From the NCBI GenBank assembly GCA_025358025.1, contig JANYKW010000099.1, forward strand, positions 62,001-126,000: a stretch of 64,000 bases of DNA. The letters run 5' to 3'. Both the position numbers and the translations under genes were made by a program. Positions 16,152 through 24,897 of the stretch are shown in pieces. Each line of letters opens with the position of its first letter. The first letter of the stretch is position 1. The notes under the pieces are model-generated. The model was not told where the DNA came from and made no database searches. It worked only from the letters and a program-made list of their open reading frames with translations. The DNA comes from Bacteroidia bacterium. Lineage in GTDB: Bacteria; Bacteroidota; Bacteroidia; Bacteroidales; Prolixibacteraceae.

Positions 16152-18713
16152 TTACTCTTCCAGCAGATTGACCTCTTTGATAGTGCCTGATTTGGCGTTC
16201 ATACGAAGAGTCTTGATTTCATAAGGACGGAAGTCGCCAATCCATTTCTTTTTGGCAAAACCAAGGTCAAGGTTGGCTGTGACAGTTGCACCATTTGTTT
16301 CTACGCATCGAATAATCAGATCATTCCCGTTTTCTGCCTGTTTCACTGCTGAAACAATCACGTTTTGAGCATCAACTGAGAGGAAAGATCCTGATTTAGG
16401 CATGGTTCCCCTGTGGATTCCCTGGTACATAGGAACTGACGGAGCCATAAACTCTTCAGCTATTCTGACCAGGTTGCTGTGCTGCCAGTTTCCTGCGTGC
16501 GGAATCAACAACAAACGGAAAGTCTGAATTCCCTGATCCATCCACAAGTGTTCGGCTTTCATGTCCAGAACTTTTGGGTTGTGGTGGGCAAAGACTGCTG
16601 ATCGTGCTACAGAGATCCGCATGTCGCTTCCTGCAATGCTGTAACCATATTTGGCATCGTTGAATACTGCCAACCCATAGTTATTGGAACCCCGCTTACC
16701 AGTTACGTCAATCCACCGCTGACCGGGATCTTCATCACCTTTGGTGTCACGTATGATTGTACCATAGGAGGTTTCGTAAGTAGCTACAGGTGAATCTACT
16801 TCCACCGGGAAGGAGAACTTAACCATTTTAAGGTGCTCGTGCCAATCAAGGGAAACAGCCGCTTCCGGATTTTTTGAATCTGCGTAGAGGATCCAGTCAA
16901 TGGTGAGGATGGAGTTGCCATAAGTAGCCGTAGAACGGATCTTACCGCGCAGCGGACCTTCTTCCAACACTTTGATGGTCGCATTGCCAAATGCACCGAT
17001 TTCTTTGTTGTAAGTTTTTATATCGTGGCTCCAGGTATCGCTCGGATCATCGATGATGACAGCTCTGCATCCGGTTGCTCCGCCTTCAAATACCTCTTTG
17101 CCAGCTACTTTGTCGAAGATGCCAATGGTACCATTGTAGGAAATATGAACCTTGACAAAATCATTCTCAAGAGTTTTCTCTGTTACTTTAACCACACTTT
17201 TTGGTGCCGGGTTCTCTCCGTCCCATAGTCGGATCTGGCGATATCCCATCGCTGGAACCGTCATGCTGACCACCAGTTTCTTGCGGCTGCCTGCTTCAGA
17301 AGAACCTGGAGCCCATTGGTGCAAAAGGGCATTGCCTTTTTCATCATCCACCCTGGAGGATTTATGCATGGTACCCCAATTGTAATCATACTCAACCTTT
17401 CCCTGAACCTCCCAGGCATGGGGATTGAAAACCAACAGATACTGTGAGTCAGGATCCTCTGTTGGAACCTGCCACTCCAGTTTCTGAACACCCATAAAGG
17501 TGGCCTGATGCGCCGCATCCAGTGCATATCCGAATCCTTCACGGGCACTCTGTGAATGGTCGAATAGTGAAGAACCGGCCAGACTGTCGTGAAATTGTAA
17601 AAACAATACTTTGTGCCAGGCTTTTGTGAGCTCCAGCTTAGGATAATGAGCACCCCATGCGACATTTCCTATTGCTGCAATTTTTTCGGCAGTAACAAGG
17701 GCAGCTTCCGACTGGCGATTTCCTTTCTTGATTTCGCTTTCAGCAGTATAACAACCTACGGCATGATGCTGCAGGTCATCATTAATCACAGGAAGATTGA
17801 GGCTTTTATCATCACGGACCTCCTTGAAATAAATATCCGGGGTACTGTAGACTACCGTTGGGGCACCTTTCTCTACTTTTAATTCGTTGATGGAGCTGAT
17901 ATTTATCTTGGTTGGTCCGCCACCGTGGTCGCCGGCACCGTAATAGGCCATGAAACTCTTCATTGGCTGATTGCCATATTGAGAGACAATGTTTTCTACC
18001 CTGGTCCGGACAGCCCCACTGTCATTGTAGCTCATCTGGATGCGGTATGTTAAAACACGCGTGCCATCAGAGCCTTGCCACCAGAAAAGGTCGGCAGGCA
18101 AGGTTTTTTCCTTGATTCCGGGACGCATGAAAATATAATTTTCCATCCCCTGGGATTTGATGATCTGGGGGAGATTGCCAGTATGGCCAAATGAATCCGG
18201 ATTGAAAGCTACCTTGGAACGACGTCCAAGTAACCGCTCCAAAGTGAGCTGTCCGTACAGACCCTGTCTAACCATGGCCTCACCGGAGGGAATATTCATA
18301 TCAGGCTCAACCCACCAGCCTCCAACTGCGTTCCAGCGACCCTCATCAACCCTTTTGCGGATCTCTTTGAGCATGGCAGGATCGTTTTCAGCCACCCATT
18401 CGTAAAATTGGGCTGAACTGGCGGTAAATTTGAAATCAGGCGTCTCTTTCATGCGGTCGAGAGCCGATTGGAAGGTGCTGTGGACGACAGAAATGCCTTC
18501 CGACCAGTTCCATAGCCATACCGGATCGATGTGAGCTTGTCCAATCATATGAATTTTGAATTTTGCAGCATCTGCCGTCCACGCTGTTCCTGCCTGGAAG
18601 CTGTTGGCAAAGAGATTGGATGCTGGAGCAAGTGCAAGTATGGCTGTGCCTGATGCGGCACCCTTCAGAAAATTTCTGCGTGAAAGCTGAGTTTTTGTTT
18701 TGTTGTTTTCCAT
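16152..18713 (-). CDS. GH38 alpha-mannosidase, Tat-exported
   Basis: 853 aa from the ATG at 18713; the reading frame is open to 18968 but that extension lies inside the upstream rhamnosidase gene and would bury the signal sequence. The N-terminus LSRRNFLKGAAS is a twin-arginine signal (Arg12-Arg13) followed by a hydrophobic alanine/leucine stretch. Catalytic motifs: HIDPVWLWNW (His61, Asp63 for zinc), FNPDSFGHTGN (nucleophile Asp173), GAGDHGGGPT and FHDSLAGSS. Tat export suggests the zinc enzyme is folded and metallated before leaving the cytoplasm. It sits between GH78 and the other GH38 in the same operon. Confidence 0.92.
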   Translation of the reverse strand: MENNKTKTQLSRRNFLKGAASGTAILALAPASNLFANSFQAGTAWTADAAKFKIHMIGQAHIDPVWLWNWSEGISVVHSTFQSALDRMKETPDFKFTASSAQFYEWVAENDPAMLKEIRKRVDEGRWNAVGGWWVEPDMNIPSGEAMVRQGLYGQLTLERLLGRRSKVAFNPDSFGHTGNLPQIIKSQGMENYIFMRPGIKEKTLPADLFWWQGSDGTRVLTYRIQMSYNDSGAVRTRVENIVSQYGNQPMKSFMAYYGAGDHGGGPTKINISSINELKVEKGAPTVVYSTPDIYFKEVRDDKSLNLPVINDDLQHHAVGCYTAESEIKKGNRQSEAALVTAEKIAAIGNVAWGAHYPKLELTKAWHKVLFLQFHDSLAGSSLFDHSQSAREGFGYALDAAHQATFMGVQKLEWQVPTEDPDSQYLLVFNPHAWEVQGKVEYDYNWGTMHKSSRVDDEKGNALLHQWAPGSSEAGSRKKLVVSMTVPAMGYRQIRLWDGENPAPKSVVKVTEKTLENDFVKVHISYNGTIGIFDKVAGKEVFEGGATGCRAVIIDDPSDTWSHDIKTYNKEIGAFGNATIKVLEEGPLRGKIRSTATYGNSILTIDWILYADSKNPEAAVSLDWHEHLKMVKFSFPVEVDSPVATYETSYGTIIRDTKGDEDPGQRWIDVTGKRGSNNYGLAVFNDAKYGYSIAGSDMRISVARSAVFAHHNPKVLDMKAEHLWMDQGIQTFRLLLIPHAGNWQHSNLVRIAEEFMAPSVPMYQGIHRGTMPKSGSFLSVDAQNVIVSAVKQAENGNDLIIRCVETNGATVTANLDLGFAKKKWIGDFRPYEIKTLRMNAKSGTIKEVNLLEE

Positions 18714-18789
18714 TTTTATTAGTATAATTTGAAGAGTTGAAATTGAATTTTGCGGCGTGATCAAAAGAAATATTGTGTTAAAGTTAAGC

Positions 18790-21700
18790 TTATCTTTTGA
18801 ATAAAATAGTAGCTGGTATGGTCTGTCTTTCAATTCCCGGCCCGCTATACTTAACCTCCAGAAACATACCTCCTCCAGCTTGAAAATACTGCAATTTAAC
18901 ATCGTGCATCCCTTTTGTGAGAGATATTTTTCCTGATTTCTCTGAATCAGCACTGTGGGCACCATCATTATCTACCACCATTTGATTGTCAAGATAGAGC
19001 CGGGTTCCATCGTTTGACTGGATATAGAAATCGTAGGATCCTGCTTTAGTTATCAGGATTTTCCCCTCATATCCTAGGGCAAATTTATCTTGGTCAGAAG
19101 AGATTTTATTCAAGGAAAAGTCAAATACACTCCCAGTTTTGACGATAGGCAATTTGTTGAAATCCGGTAGTTCGGACCATTCTCCAACATAATATTTAAC
19201 GTTTAATCCATTGATGGATTCGTCAATAAATTCAATATGACTGGATGAAGTAAAACTAGATTCGAATCCTTTTAAAAAGGCTCTGGACCTAACTACAACA
19301 GGTTTTGAAAGATAGAATCCATTGGTGTACAGATTCGCCAAAGTGTCGGGTTCTGTATTATCTATCGTATAATAAATCCTGGAATCTACCAGGTCTGAGG
19401 TGATTTTTACCAATATAGAATCTGTTTTATACACCAGGGTGTCCCCTGGGTGGATCATTGGTGTTGGGAGAATAGATTTCTGAAGTAGTTTTCCCGCATC
19501 ATGCGATGTAAAGTGGTATGTTCCGGAAGCTACAGAATAAACCACATACTGACCTTCGTTGCGTAAAAATTTTACAAATTTATTTTCAGACACAGAAGAT
19601 CCGTTTTCTGTTATCTTCTTTTCATTTTCTGCCAGTACATATACGGTAGCGGTGCTGTTGGCAGGTATGGCAACTTCAAGCACGTAATCTCCATCCTTTA
19701 ATTTCCAATCCGAGCGGATGGTTCCATATACCGATGGGTAACTGCAATTTACATAGGAAAGGGCACTAACGGGAATAGGTTTGATTATCGTATTTCTGAA
19801 TCCGGGGTTTTCAGGATCAGGCGAAATGCCGCCGAGACTCCTGTAATACCACGCGCAAACACTACCGAACATTGGATGGCTGTGCGAGGCATCTCCAAGC
19901 CATGTTTCCCAAATCGTTGTGGCCCCTTTTTCGATCATGTGTCCGAAACTGGGATAATCGCGCTGATTCATCAGGGTGTAAGCAACGTCAATGCGTCCGA
20001 AATTGGTCAGGACATCCAGCAATAGCGGAGTTCCAAGTATGCCGGTATCAAAATGCGCTTTGTTTTCCTTGAGCACTCTGTTCAGTAAATTCTCAAAAAC
20101 ACCATCTGCATCCTTGCCCCCAGTTATGCCAAATCCCAGAGGAAAGACATTTGACCCTTGTTTGCCCACTGAATAGGTATGATTTTTCTTGTCAAACCAG
20201 GCATTATTGATGTCTTTCTTTGCCTTCTCTGCCATATTTTTAAACTGCAACTGATCGGATTCCTTGTCCAATACCTTGCTGATTTCTGTCATCAGCCTAC
20301 AGCAATGAAAATAGTAACAGCTGTTTACAAAATCAGCGGGAATTTCGACCAGCCCGGGTGGCACCCATTCTCCAAGTCCTTGGTTTATAAGTATTCCGTT
20401 CTTGTCCAACTGGTTCTTCATGTAATCAATCCAATGTTTCATTCCCTCATAATGCGCAGCCAGAAGGCGGGTGTCACCATAATATAGGTACATATACCAG
20501 GGTATGATGATGTAAGCTGATCCCCAGGCCGTTCCACCACCTCCATCCTGGTAAGGTGTTGTATTTGGCACATAGCCGGTCTGATGGTTCTGTGCGTCAC
20601 GTATGTCGTTCAGCCATTTGGTGTAGAACTGGGAGAGATCAAAGTTATAAATTGCAGCCTCAGCCGAAATCTGACCATCGCCGGTATAGCCGCGCCGTTC
20701 ACGATGGGGGCAGTCACTGGGCAAACCTCCGTGTACATTGCCAAGCTGGGTGCGCCTGTAATTATTTAGGATCTTATTCAAAAGATTGTTGGAGCATTCA
20801 AATTTCCCGGCAGGCCGGATATCCGTATTGACCACACGGCCTTCCAGATTATCGGTAGTCAGGGTGATAGGTGATCCATAAACATCGACATACCGGAATG
20901 CATGCCAGGTGAATCTCGGCTCCCAAATTTCTTTTCCTTCGCCATTCAGTATGTAGGTGTCAGATTGATCATATCCGGGACCCAACTCTTCGATGAAACG
21001 CAACTGCAGCTTTGTTCCCTTCTTACCTTCAATCTTAAGTCTGGCCCAGCCCGAGATCATCTCTCCCATATCGAAACGATAAACTCCTTTGCCATGCTCT
21101 TTTACTGATGCAGGAGTTATTGTTCTGGTAACCCGGTCGGGAGGTGAAACCTGGGAAACCAGCTTTCCGGTGGGAGGTCGCACGAGTTCAGCCTTCTGCC
21201 ATTTGGAATCGTCAAAACCTGCCTCGTTCCATCCTTTTTGTACCAATCTGGCATCATATATCTCACCTGTGTGCAGTCCGTTGTAAATTATTGGACTCAC
21301 GGAGGTTTTCCAGCTTTCGTCACTTATTATCAGCTCACTGGTTCCATCTTCATATTCGATTTCAAACTGGGAGATCAGACGGGGGGTGTTGTACCATAAC
21401 ATGGAATCGTTGGGTCGGTCGGCTTGGATGTACCAACCGTTTCCGAGGAGTATTCCGAATGCATTTCGACCGGTTTTCAGGGATGAGGTAATGTCATATG
21501 TTTCATAGAGAACAGTTGTAGTCATATTCCCTATTTTGGACTCGTTCCACTTTTCCACCTTCCTCCTATCGTAATTGGTCTGGTTTGGGGAGAGAAGATG
21601 ATCGCCGATTTTCTTGCCGTTGATAGAGAGTTCGTAATAACCCAATCCGCTGATGTATGCCCGTCCTTTTTTAACAGGTTTGGAGAAGCTTATCTCCTTT

Positions 21701-22188
21701 CTAAACTGTGGCGCAGGGAGTTTCAAGTTTCCTGCATGAATCGATTCAGGAGCCCCAATCCATTTAGCCTTCCAAAGTTCTGTGTTTAGGAGTCCCATTT
21801 CCCAGTTCGCTGTTTTGCTCCAGGCGGAAGTGGCATGTTGCTGATCCCGGATTCTTACTCTCCAGAAAACTTTCATCCCGGAGTGCAACTCTTTTCCCTT
21901 GTATTCTACTTGTGAGGAGTTATCCGATTTGACGATCCCTGAATCCCAAAGGTCGGGTTTATTCTGATCAAGCAAAGAGTCGCCCGATGCCACCTGAATT
22001 TGATACACAGATTGGGATGCACCTTGTTTTTCTGTTTCCATTTTCCATGAGAGGCGGGGAGAAGGGTCTTCTATTCCAACTGGTTCTGTAAGGTATTCAC
22101 AACGAAGATCAACGACTTTGAAACCAACTTCGCTTGTTGCGCAAGCGAAAAAAATACAGATAAACAGCAATAGTATACCGATTCTCAT
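18790..22188 (-). CDS. GH78 alpha-L-rhamnosidase lipoprotein with chitobiase-like and PA14 domains
   Basis: 1132 aa from the ATG at 22188, chosen because it places a lipobox (IFFAC) right after a hydrophobic stretch; the frame is open to 22266. Domains in order: an Ig-like N-terminal domain (DLRCEYLTEPVGIEDPSPRLSW), a beta-sandwich module (about 140-310), the alpha/alpha barrel with PHRERRGYTGDGQ and TTIWETWLGDASHSHPMFGSV (the catalytic glutamates of GH78), a C-terminal beta-domain, then a chitobiase-type Ig module (about 905-970) and a PA14-like carbohydrate-binding domain (about 980-1130) with YDFYIQSNDGTRLYLD. The last two modules are additions to the usual GH78. It is the first gene of the glycosidase operon. 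Confidence 0.9.
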   Translation of the reverse strand: MRIGILLLFICIFFACATSEVGFKVVDLRCEYLTEPVGIEDPSPRLSWKMETEKQGASQSVYQIQVASGDSLLDQNKPDLWDSGIVKSDNSSQVEYKGKELHSGMKVFWRVRIRDQQHATSAWSKTANWEMGLLNTELWKAKWIGAPESIHAGNLKLPAPQFRKEISFSKPVKKGRAYISGLGYYELSINGKKIGDHLLSPNQTNYDRRKVEKWNESKIGNMTTTVLYETYDITSSLKTGRNAFGILLGNGWYIQADRPNDSMLWYNTPRLISQFEIEYEDGTSELIISDESWKTSVSPIIYNGLHTGEIYDARLVQKGWNEAGFDDSKWQKAELVRPPTGKLVSQVSPPDRVTRTITPASVKEHGKGVYRFDMGEMISGWARLKIEGKKGTKLQLRFIEELGPGYDQSDTYILNGEGKEIWEPRFTWHAFRYVDVYGSPITLTTDNLEGRVVNTDIRPAGKFECSNNLLNKILNNYRRTQLGNVHGGLPSDCPHRERRGYTGDGQISAEAAIYNFDLSQFYTKWLNDIRDAQNHQTGYVPNTTPYQDGGGGTAWGSAYIIIPWYMYLYYGDTRLLAAHYEGMKHWIDYMKNQLDKNGILINQGLGEWVPPGLVEIPADFVNSCYYFHCCRLMTEISKVLDKESDQLQFKNMAEKAKKDINNAWFDKKNHTYSVGKQGSNVFPLGFGITGGKDADGVFENLLNRVLKENKAHFDTGILGTPLLLDVLTNFGRIDVAYTLMNQRDYPSFGHMIEKGATTIWETWLGDASHSHPMFGSVCAWYYRSLGGISPDPENPGFRNTIIKPIPVSALSYVNCSYPSVYGTIRSDWKLKDGDYVLEVAIPANSTATVYVLAENEKKITENGSSVSENKFVKFLRNEGQYVVYSVASGTYHFTSHDAGKLLQKSILPTPMIHPGDTLVYKTDSILVKITSDLVDSRIYYTIDNTEPDTLANLYTNGFYLSKPVVVRSRAFLKGFESSFTSSSHIEFIDESINGLNVKYYVGEWSELPDFNKLPIVKTGSVFDFSLNKISSDQDKFALGYEGKILITKAGSYDFYIQSNDGTRLYLDNQMVVDNDGAHSADSEKSGKISLTKGMHDVKLQYFQAGGGMFLEVKYSGPGIERQTIPATILFKR

Positions 22189-22342
22189 GGAGGTAAATAA
22201 ATAGATAATATATAGTAGTCTGTAGAAATTCTGATTTCCCGGATCTCCCCAATTCTCAGATGCCAACCCGTAAATCGTTTTAAAGGTAATGAATTTCTGC
22301 TTTTATAATTTTTTTACTGATAAAAATGATCTATAGCAAAAG

Positions 22343-22365
22343 AGGCTGCTCTGATGAAGCAGCCT
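22343..22365 (-). terminator. Rho-independent terminator after the L,D-transpeptidase gene
   Basis: On the minus strand AGGCTGCT and AGCAGCCT form a perfect 8-bp GC-rich stem with a 7-nt loop, followed by CTTTTG. It lies 60 bp after the stop of the minus-strand gene ending at 22425. Confidence 0.65.
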
Positions 22366-22424
22366 GCATATTTAAAATGTTTCTGTTGGGATCGTGACCA
22401 TCGTTGCTGACTTGATGAAAACTT

Positions 22425-23102
22425 CTAATTCAGTACAGCAGATTTGCGGATGTAGTTGTCGTCGTGGTAGTAAATAAACAGGCAGGTTCCCTCCTTGATA
22501 GTTTCAGCAACGGGTTTGATCAGATCGGGTGGCAGAGAAGGGCAACCCAGACTCCGGCCAAGTCTTCCGTTTTTCCGAATAAATGATTCTGTAACATAAT
22601 CGGCACCATGGATGATGATCTCGCGTTGCAGCGCTTTGTCATTGTATCCTCTTTCCATACCCTGAAGGATAAGCGATAACCCTACTTTGGCTCCGGTGGC
22701 CATATTCCTGGTAATAAAAAACCCCATACTGCTTTTGAAAGTACCGGATTCATTGGAGAATTTTTCAGCATACTCTTCGCCTGTATTTCTTCCATGAGCC
22801 ACGTAGGTGTTGTATAAAAGGGCCTTTTTTACCAAATCGATCACATACATTCTTTTTCTGCTGCTCGATTGCGAAAAATCAATGATCGTTAAAATAGAAG
22901 AATTTAGCAACTTGCCCTCTGCCTTCAATTTTTCAAAGCCTTTTAAAGCAAGCCGGTAGGCTTCATCCGATAAACCGAATCCCGACAAATTCATTACAGA
23001 ATAGATTTCCATTTTCTCCTCAAGGTCTGATAATATCCCTGAACCAGCCTTGTTCAGTAATGGTAACAGAACCAATAGAATTAAAAAGAGTCGTTTCTTC
23101 AT
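22425..23102 (-). CDS. Murein L,D-transpeptidase catalytic-domain protein (YkuD_2 type)
   Basis: 225 aa with a Sec signal (1-20). The catalytic signature is intact: His165 in IIIHGADYV and Cys187 in GRSLGCPSLP, spaced as in YkuD-fold transpeptidases, here preceded by the IIDFSQSSSRKRMYVIDL and YVAHGRNTGE segments seen in the YkuD_2 branch. Such enzymes act on peptidoglycan stem peptides in the periplasm, making 3-3 crosslinks or attaching proteins; the exact reaction of this branch is not known to me. It is followed by a terminator. A TACCTTTG element (23107-23114, minus strand) lies 4 bp before the ATG, which would give an almost leaderless mRNA. Confidence 0.85.
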   Translation of the reverse strand: MKKRLFLILLVLLPLLNKAGSGILSDLEEKMEIYSVMNLSGFGLSDEAYRLALKGFEKLKAEGKLLNSSILTIIDFSQSSSRKRMYVIDLVKKALLYNTYVAHGRNTGEEYAEKFSNESGTFKSSMGFFITRNMATGAKVGLSLILQGMERGYNDKALQREIIIHGADYVTESFIRKNGRLGRSLGCPSLPPDLIKPVAETIKEGTCLFIYYHDDNYIRKSAVLN

Positions 23103-23375
23103 GCATCAAAGGTAAATTTTATATGCATATAACTCTGTTTTCATGAAATACCAACAGGTTAAAATTTCCTAATAAAAGAACCATTAAGACTATATTCCAT
23201 AATATATATATCAGATAATCAACTATATAATATTAGTTTCAAAAATAATCTTGCCTATCCGGATGAAATGACCTGAATACGGTATTTTAGCTCGCAGCCA
23301 AAATGGGATAGCATCATGGTCTTTTTTATATTTTGTTGTTATCTGAATTGATGTTTACCGAAGTTCACAAAAGTT

Positions 23376-24727
23376 CTATTTTTCTATCAATACCTGATAC
23401 AATCTTTCGTCTCTTTTGTAAACATCTTCATAAAAATTAAGTTCGCCTTTTTGATCTACCAGTACTGTAAAATATCCAATCCGAGGGAATTGTTCTTTCC
23501 GGGCTTTTGGCGTACCTGCCCATCGTTCCATTCCATGTTATGAGATTCCAGATAGTTTTTATTTTTTGCCATTCCGGGTTTCACTTCACTGTTGATGATA
23601 CTTGGGGGTAGCATCCAATATGGACTGAAAACGATAAAACTCACATCTCCACTGAAAATAACTGTTTTGGTCATGGTTTTACCGACAACAACCGGTGATT
23701 CAAAGTCGTCTATACCTTCACGAAAAACATTCAGTTTGAATGAAGGGATATTTACAAAAATCAGCTCTTTGGATTTTATAACCTCTGGAGAAATCCACCG
23801 GCAACGTTCCATGTTGATGATTATTTTCTTTATGCGTTCGCTCACTGGTATATTCATGTCCTTAATAAGGGCAGGAGTTATGGATGACTGAGCATTTTTG
23901 CCGTTACGCAACTGGTATTTTTTTATCGCTGCCAGAAGTTCTGTATCGTATTTGTTGCTTCCACTGTTTTGACCAATATCGCCGGTTATAAAAAGGAGAT
24001 CACGGATTTGTAAGATGGCTTTTGCCGTATCACCTGGTTTATAGGCTTTTATTTTGGGATCTGCTTCAATTAGATTCCATCCTCCATGTTTCTCAATCTC
24101 CCGGTATTTTTGCAATACATCCCGTAGTTTGTAATATTGCCTGAATAAAACCTGCTCATCCTTATCTAATAACTTTGGATTTAGCATGGTAGAGTCAAGC
24201 AAGGTCTCGTAGGATACTTCCTTCCTTGGAAGCAGCCATTCCAATGCTGCTGATGTTTTATTGTCAACACCTTTGACTACTTTTTCAGCATAAAACAAAT
24301 AGAGACACGAAAGAATGATGTCGGTTTCTGTATTTGTTAGACTATTGGGAATCTCCTCTTCAAAAACACCGGCTATTTTTTCATGGTAGGGAAATACCGA
24401 GGCAACACCCTCCTTGTCAAGTTCCTTGATTTTGCTGTAAAGTGAATGACTACATTCTACCACGCCCTTCTCATCGAACCAGATGGGATGGAAATTATAT
24501 TTCCTGTAAACGAGTTCAACATCTCTCCGGTATTTCGAGAGATCAGGATAAGTAGCGAAGAAGGAGGCAATCACCGTACTATCAAACGTAACGATACTTT
24601 TGTGGTTGATTGCTACCTGCAATTGAACATCAGGTTCTTTTTTTGCAGGAATTATTTTCTTTTGCCTGCACGAGCAGATTGACAAGGAAAGCAATGCAAT
24701 TAAAGAAAACAGAATTGCCCGTCTCAT
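23376..24727 (-). pseudogene. YcbB-like L,D-transpeptidase with internal deletion of the catalytic core
   Basis: The frame from 24727 encodes 423 aa: lipoprotein signal (LSICSC), the scaffold domain, a peptidoglycan-binding-like segment (ELLAAIKKYQLRNG), and the first half of the catalytic domain (FVNIPSFKLNVFREG, VVVGKTMTKT, FSPYWMLPPSI, QKPGKNNSLG). Where the family continues with FPN...HDTP...HG.R...GC, the sequence instead jumps at about 23470-23475 to the family's C-terminal strand in another frame: IGYFTVLVDQKGELNF and YEDVYKRDERLYQVLIEK, ending with TAG at 23376. About 100 or more codons holding the catalytic His and Cys are missing and the junction is out of frame, leaving a stop at 23456. 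It is most likely a pseudogene, or an assembly deletion. Confidence 0.8.
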
Positions 24728-24781
24728 AAAGTTTATATTATTTACGAATATAATAATGTTTTCTGAGGTGGGAAAAACCCA

Positions 24782-24825
24782 GATTCAATTGACGGGGTGA
24801 TCTGGAGGGCTCTTTCAATTGAATC
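24782..24825. repeat. Perfect 11-bp inverted repeat in intergenic gap
   Basis: GATTCAATTGA (24782-24792) and TCAATTGAATC (24815-24825) are exact complements with a 22-nt spacer. The element lies downstream of the propeller gene and upstream of the L,D-transpeptidase pseudogene. There is no T-run, so it could be an operator or a weak terminator. Confidence 0.4.
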
Positions 24826-24897
24826 CAAATCATCGGGAAACGCCTATATCACGATATAACGACATTTGATAAAAATTTGTTTTTCATTTTGCAGGTA

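Noticed and set aside
18714-18968. Longer N-terminus for the Tat-exported GH38
   Set aside because: It would overlap the rhamnosidase coding end and hide the twin-arginine signal inside the protein.
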